Under the pieces are notes generated by a model. That model worked only from the letters and a program-made list of their open reading frames with translations. It ran no database searches and was not told the DNA's origin. From assembly GCA_046727435.1 (NCBI GenBank), contig JBKPCR010000491.1, positions 1-8,832 on the forward strand: DNA of 8,832 nucleotides, written 5' to 3'. Numbering within the stretch: the stretch's first letter is position 1; each line of letters opens with the position of its first letter. Shown in pieces: positions 6,344-8,832 of the stretch. Source of the DNA: CAVPRW01 sp046727435 [NCBI: bacterium]. Lineage in GTDB: Bacteria > Tectomicrobia > Entotheonellia > J063. Both the position numbers and the translations under genes were made by a program.

Positions 6344-7699
6344 ATGGCCTATCTAGTTGTCCCTCATGAAGTTTCAGCGAGCACGGCGACGATCTGGATC
6401 GGCGCCATCGACGAGCGCTTCGTCCCGGGTCAAGTCCGCCTTGTCTCGCATCTGGGCGAACATACCCTGGCCGCTGCTTGGGAGCATTGGGTTGCTCGAG
6501 AAGGGACGCACCACCTCGACTACCAGCGTGTGACTATCACGGGGCTGCAACCGCGTACCCCCATGACGGTGCAACTCCTCGTCAACGGACAGCCCCAAGC
6601 CGATGCTAGGCTCACCACGCTGCCGCCACAACTGCCGACGCTTGAGGAGAAACCTTTTACTGTGCTGTTGGGCTCCTGTTTTTGCAAACGGGAGGACGAC
6701 GAGGGTGCCGTGGGCCGGACGTATGCCCAGCTACCTGCCGGCTCGCGCCCTGACGTGAAAATTTTGTGCGGTGACCAAGTGTACCTCGATGATCCGTGGG
6801 CACATTACCTCTGGCATACGCATGATATCCCGGACCTGGAGGTGGAATTTTTCCGCAATTATCGCGATACGTGGATGCAGGAGCCGGGGTTTCGGCAACT
6901 GCTAACGCAGGGAGCGAACTATTTTTCCCCCGACGATCACGAATACTGGAATAATGCGCCCGATGCCGCGACGGTCATTCGTGATACCTGGTCGAGGAGC
7001 GGTCGCCAGGAGTGGTTCACCACCGCGCGCCAGTTCTACCAGATGTTCCAGAATCCTGCCCCCATCGCGACGTTTACCGTGGACCCGCTGTCGTTTCTCA
7101 TCGCCGACACGCGGTCGAACCGCAGCTCTAACCAAACGGATTTCATGCAGCAGACTGACTTTCAGGCCGTGGCACAGTGGATTCAGAACTTGCCGGGCCC
7201 CGGAGTTCTCGTCATCGGGCAGCCACTCTTCAGCGAAAAAGCTGGCCGCCTGTTCGGGACCTTCGGCGACTGGAATTTGCCGGACTATAACCAATATGCT
7301 CAGCTCGCCCGACTGCTCGTACAGTCGCCCCATTCGATCGTCATCCTCACTGGCGATGTGCATTATGGTCGCATCGCCTGGTGTACTCTCATCTCCGGAG
7401 GTGAGCTGATTGAAGTCATCTCCTCGCCGATGTCGCTGGTCGATAAAAAAGCTGAAGGTTCCTGGGAAGAGGCGCCCAACCTGTTCCCGCCTTTGGTCCT
7501 TCCGGGGGTGGCCAGGGCCCAGGTGCACACACTTGAGGAAGAGACGTTTTCACCCATCACCAGCCATTTTCTGACGTTGGAGTTTGCGGCCACCGGCGCC
7601 CATGTCCGCATGACCGTGAGGCTCTGGCCTGTAGGCCGACAGGGGTCTAGCCTAGGTGCAGGCTTTGGAGAGACGGTTTACCAACGACTCTTACACTAG
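6344..7699 (+). CDS. PhoD-like metallophosphatase, apparently cytoplasmic
   Basis: A 451-residue protein of the PhoD/alkaline phosphatase D family, metal-dependent phosphodi-/monoesterases. Residues about 4-95 form a beta-rich domain like the PhoD N-terminal Fn3-like module (SASTATIWIGAIDE...; ITGLQPRTPMTVQLLV). The catalytic domain follows, with family motifs in order: GSC (110-112), CGDQVYLDD (142-150), DDHEYWNN (197-204), ADTRS (254-258) and TGDVHYG (336-342). The Asp, Cys and His residues expected to bind metal are all present. Unlike B. subtilis PhoD, it starts directly with the Fn3-like domain and has no Tat or Sec signal, so it is probably cytosolic and the substrate unlikely to be extracellular phosphate esters. 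The ATG at 6344 has GGAGG at 6333-6337 with a 6-base spacer. A partner gene starts 10 bases after its stop codon. Confidence 0.88.
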   Translation: MAYLVVPHEVSASTATIWIGAIDERFVPGQVRLVSHLGEHTLAAAWEHWVAREGTHHLDYQRVTITGLQPRTPMTVQLLVNGQPQADARLTTLPPQLPTLEEKPFTVLLGSCFCKREDDEGAVGRTYAQLPAGSRPDVKILCGDQVYLDDPWAHYLWHTHDIPDLEVEFFRNYRDTWMQEPGFRQLLTQGANYFSPDDHEYWNNAPDAATVIRDTWSRSGRQEWFTTARQFYQMFQNPAPIATFTVDPLSFLIADTRSNRSSNQTDFMQQTDFQAVAQWIQNLPGPGVLVIGQPLFSEKAGRLFGTFGDWNLPDYNQYAQLARLLVQSPHSIVILTGDVHYGRIAWCTLISGGELIEVISSPMSLVDKKAEGSWEEAPNLFPPLVLPGVARAQVHTLEEETFSPITSHFLTLEFAATGAHVRMTVRLWPVGRQGSSLGAGFGETVYQRLLH

Positions 7700-7709
7700 G
7701 AGGGCATCA

Positions 7710-8462
7710 ATGCTCGCGATACGGCACTCACAGGCAATGGCACCGAACGCATCCTTGCGCGATGTGCCCGCGCAGCGGCGTGAATCCAATCGTGCATGGC
7801 TAGGACGCCTGGGGTCTACAAGTGGCATTCTCCTGTTAGGGGGTAGCTCCCTGGCACACTTCCGCATCCGGGTGGCCCAATCACATGTCCGAAGCGACCT
7901 GTTACCCAGTTTCTGGTCGTTAGTTGGCATCCTTGAGGACGGCCAAAACTTTGCCTCGGTGCCACTCGATGGGAGTACGGACCCGTCCGATGTGCCGCGC
8001 ACCAATGGGGTTCGGACCTGCCGGCTGGAGGAGTATGACGATCCTGTGCGGTTTCCCAACATCGCCGTACTTCATTTTACGGATGATGAGCGCCCTATAC
8101 GCCAGAATATCGATCGGGTCAAATCCCAACGGAGTGTGATCGATCTCCCGACGTTGATGCTCCCATGGCTAGGGTACATCTGGAGCGTCGGTCAGGCGGC
8201 AAACCCCCTGCTCGGGGGACAAGGGCTCCCCAGTGCGGCATTCGTCGAAACGGTGTATGGCATTGCCGGTATCGAGCTGACACCCGGTTTATCATCGGCC
8301 TCGAGTTGTCCGGAAGCGATCTGGGCCGCAGCCAAGTGGTGGCATCAGTTCTATGGAGCGGAGACAGACATAGGGGACGAAGCCCATGCGGTCGCACGCA
8401 TGCCCACCGGCCATTTTGCGGTTCGGCAGCCCGCCGCCGCCGTGGCCGAGCGCAATCGGTAA
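7710..8462 (+). CDS. Hypothetical protein, partner of the PhoD-like gene; possible inactive permuted papain-fold protein
   Basis: A 250-residue protein whose family I do not recognise by name. The ATG at 7710 has AGGAGG at 7698-7703 with a 6-base spacer, and the gene starts 10 bases after phoD stops, so the two are co-transcribed. No convincing signal peptide or membrane helix; the first 30 residues look disordered. The core (about 38-215) reads like a folded enzyme domain: ILLLGGSSLAHFRIR, SFWSLVGILEDGQ (68-80), YDDPVRFPNIAVLHF (109-123) and PSAAFVETVYGIAGIELTPG (174-193), then SSCPEAIWAAAKWW (198-211). The order matches circularly permuted papain-fold (YiiX-like) proteins, in which a His in an HVGI motif precedes a Cys in CSELVxxAY. 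Here those positions read Leu71 and Ser175, so such an enzyme would be inactive. That fold assignment is inference. An earlier in-frame ATG at 7656 lies inside phoD and is not needed. Confidence 0.75.
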   Translation: MLAIRHSQAMAPNASLRDVPAQRRESNRAWLGRLGSTSGILLLGGSSLAHFRIRVAQSHVRSDLLPSFWSLVGILEDGQNFASVPLDGSTDPSDVPRTNGVRTCRLEEYDDPVRFPNIAVLHFTDDERPIRQNIDRVKSQRSVIDLPTLMLPWLGYIWSVGQAANPLLGGQGLPSAAFVETVYGIAGIELTPGLSSASSCPEAIWAAAKWWHQFYGAETDIGDEAHAVARMPTGHFAVRQPAAAVAERNR

Positions 8463-8645
8463 TCGGCGGGTGGAAACGCAAGCGGTAATATGCCGCCATT
8501 TCGCTTTGCGAACACCTCAATGAACATTTTCAGTGTCCAAGACAGCAGGTGTGGGAAGTAGTGACTCTCAATGAGGTACACTATCTTGAAGCCCTGGTGC
8601 CGTGAAGGTTGTCACCCCTGGCCTGCTACCAACTCGTCGCATTCC
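8463..8645. other. Intergenic stretch after the phoD unit
   Basis: No gene is supported here. CGCAAGCGG (8477-8485) can pair with CCGC (8493-8496) and TTGCG (8506-8510) around a 9-base bulge, a possible 3'-end structure for the phoD transcript. It has no T-run, so it is not a standard intrinsic terminator. A start-less open frame (8489-8605) follows and is discussed among the findings. Confidence 0.45.
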
Positions 8646-8674
8646 TTGACGCCACGTCTGGCATTTGCTATGAT
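8646..8674 (+). promoter_or_regulatory. Sigma70-type promoter with extended -10
   Basis: TTGACG (8646-8651) and TATGAT (8669-8674) each match five of six consensus bases and are exactly 17 bases apart. TGC directly before the -10 (8666-8668) gives an extended -10 as well. Transcription should start near 8681, some 146 bases before the ATG at 8827. This is the best promoter in the window. Confidence 0.75.
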
Positions 8675-8680
8675 ACGAGC

Positions 8681-8767
8681 GTTGTAGGTCAGGTGCCAGC
8701 AGTGCAAGATCCTTGTGAGACATCAAGGAACCGCAACGGCGATACCAGGGCTGGTTGCGGTTTTTTT
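8681..8767 (+). ncRNA. Structured leader RNA (attenuator/riboswitch candidate) or small RNA
   Basis: Starting at the predicted transcription start, this segment of about 87 bases holds a hairpin TCCTTG/CAAGGA (8710-8715 with 8724-8729) that directly abuts an intrinsic terminator. GCCAGC (8695-8700) could instead pair with GCTGGT (8750-8755), which reaches into the right arm of the terminator and would act as a weak antiterminator. I do not recognise a known riboswitch consensus, and the only frame across it runs through the terminator without a run of one amino-acid codon, which argues against a leader peptide. Premature termination would yield a short RNA; read-through would express the gene at 8827. 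Confidence 0.45.
8729..8767 (+). terminator. Intrinsic terminator inside the 5' leader
   Basis: AACCGCAAC (8729-8737) pairs over nine bases with GTTGCGGTT (8754-8762) across a 16-base loop, and a run of seven T (8761-8767) follows. Within the loop ACCA/TGGT can pair as an alternative. It lies between the promoter at 8646-8674 and the start codon at 8827, so it is positioned to limit expression of the next gene and not to end an upstream one. Confidence 0.8.
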
Positions 8768-8826
8768 ATGACCGTTCGATCATGCGCCGCGGCTTTCTTT
8801 TAATCCCAGGTCAGGAGGATTTAGCC

Positions 8827-8832
8827 ATGGCC
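8827..8832 (+). CDS. Start of an unidentified gene, cut by the window edge
   Basis: Only ATG GCC (Met-Ala) is visible. The start is supported by AGGAGG at 8813-8818 with an 8-base spacer and by the promoter and leader upstream. Nothing can be said about the product. Its expression is probably controlled by the leader terminator at 8729-8767. Confidence 0.65.

Noticed and set aside
6902-7528. 208-codon minus-strand open frame
   Set aside because: It is antisense to the catalytic domain of the PhoD-like gene, where the metal-binding motifs prove the plus-strand frame.
7656-7709. Upstream start for the 250-residue protein
   Set aside because: It would overlap the end of phoD by 44 bases and has no Shine-Dalgarno as good as AGGAGG before 7710.
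8686-8767. Signal recognition particle RNA or known riboswitch
   Set aside because: The segment has GGTCAGG but lacks the conserved GGAAG..AGCAG loop of SRP RNA, and I could not match it to fluoride, ZTP, guanidine or cobalamin consensus sequences by eye.
8609-8803. 64-codon plus-strand frame across the leader
   Set aside because: It runs through the promoter and the terminator, has no Shine-Dalgarno and no family signal; also no amino-acid run that would mark an attenuator leader peptide.

Overview
The window is a stretch of a moderately GC-rich, Gram-negative-type bacterial chromosome. This is suggested by a periplasmic EnvC-like activator with FtsE/FtsX, a CtpA-type processing protease, and Shine-Dalgarno-led genes. 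No rRNA, tRNA or taxonomic marker gene is present. The order ftsE-ftsX-envC-ctpA would fit groups such as NC10/Methylomirabilota or Nitrospirota, but that is a guess from gene order alone.

Layout. Bases 1-5376 are a minus-strand block read from right to left: two peptide-type ABC transporter ATPases (DppD-like 4393-5376, DppF-like 3355-4356), then the cell-division ABC module FtsE (2600-3256) and FtsX (1687-2577), an EnvC-like coiled-coil/LytM protein (353-1696), and the 5' end of a CtpA/S41 protease (1-245, cut by the window edge). The ftsE-ftsX-envC-ctpA part is a coherent peptidoglycan-remodelling cluster. FtsEX uses ATP to open the periplasmic EnvC-like activator, which would switch on amidases at the septum, and CtpA-type proteases commonly control hydrolase levels. 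The two Dpp ATPases have no permease or binding-protein genes next to them in the window.

Bases 5377-6343 form a 967-base region with no confidently called gene. It holds a weak C/H-rich ORF (5454-5783, minus), a cluster of hairpins (5933-6004), a short high-GC3 open frame (6001-6150) and an 8-bp inverted repeat (6175-6202).

Bases 6344-8462 are a plus-strand two-gene unit: a PhoD-like metallophosphatase without a signal peptide, and, 10 bases downstream with its own strong Shine-Dalgarno, a 250-residue protein I do not recognise by family name. Its sequence pattern weakly resembles a circularly permuted papain-fold (YiiX-like) protein with the catalytic residues replaced. This pair is the least conventional part of the window.

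Bases 8463-8832 contain a good sigma70-type promoter (8646-8674, extended -10), a structured leader ending in an intrinsic terminator (8729-8767), and the start codon of a further plus-strand gene (8827) that leaves the window after two codons. The arrangement promoter - hairpin - terminator - gene suggests either transcription attenuation or a stand-alone small RNA.
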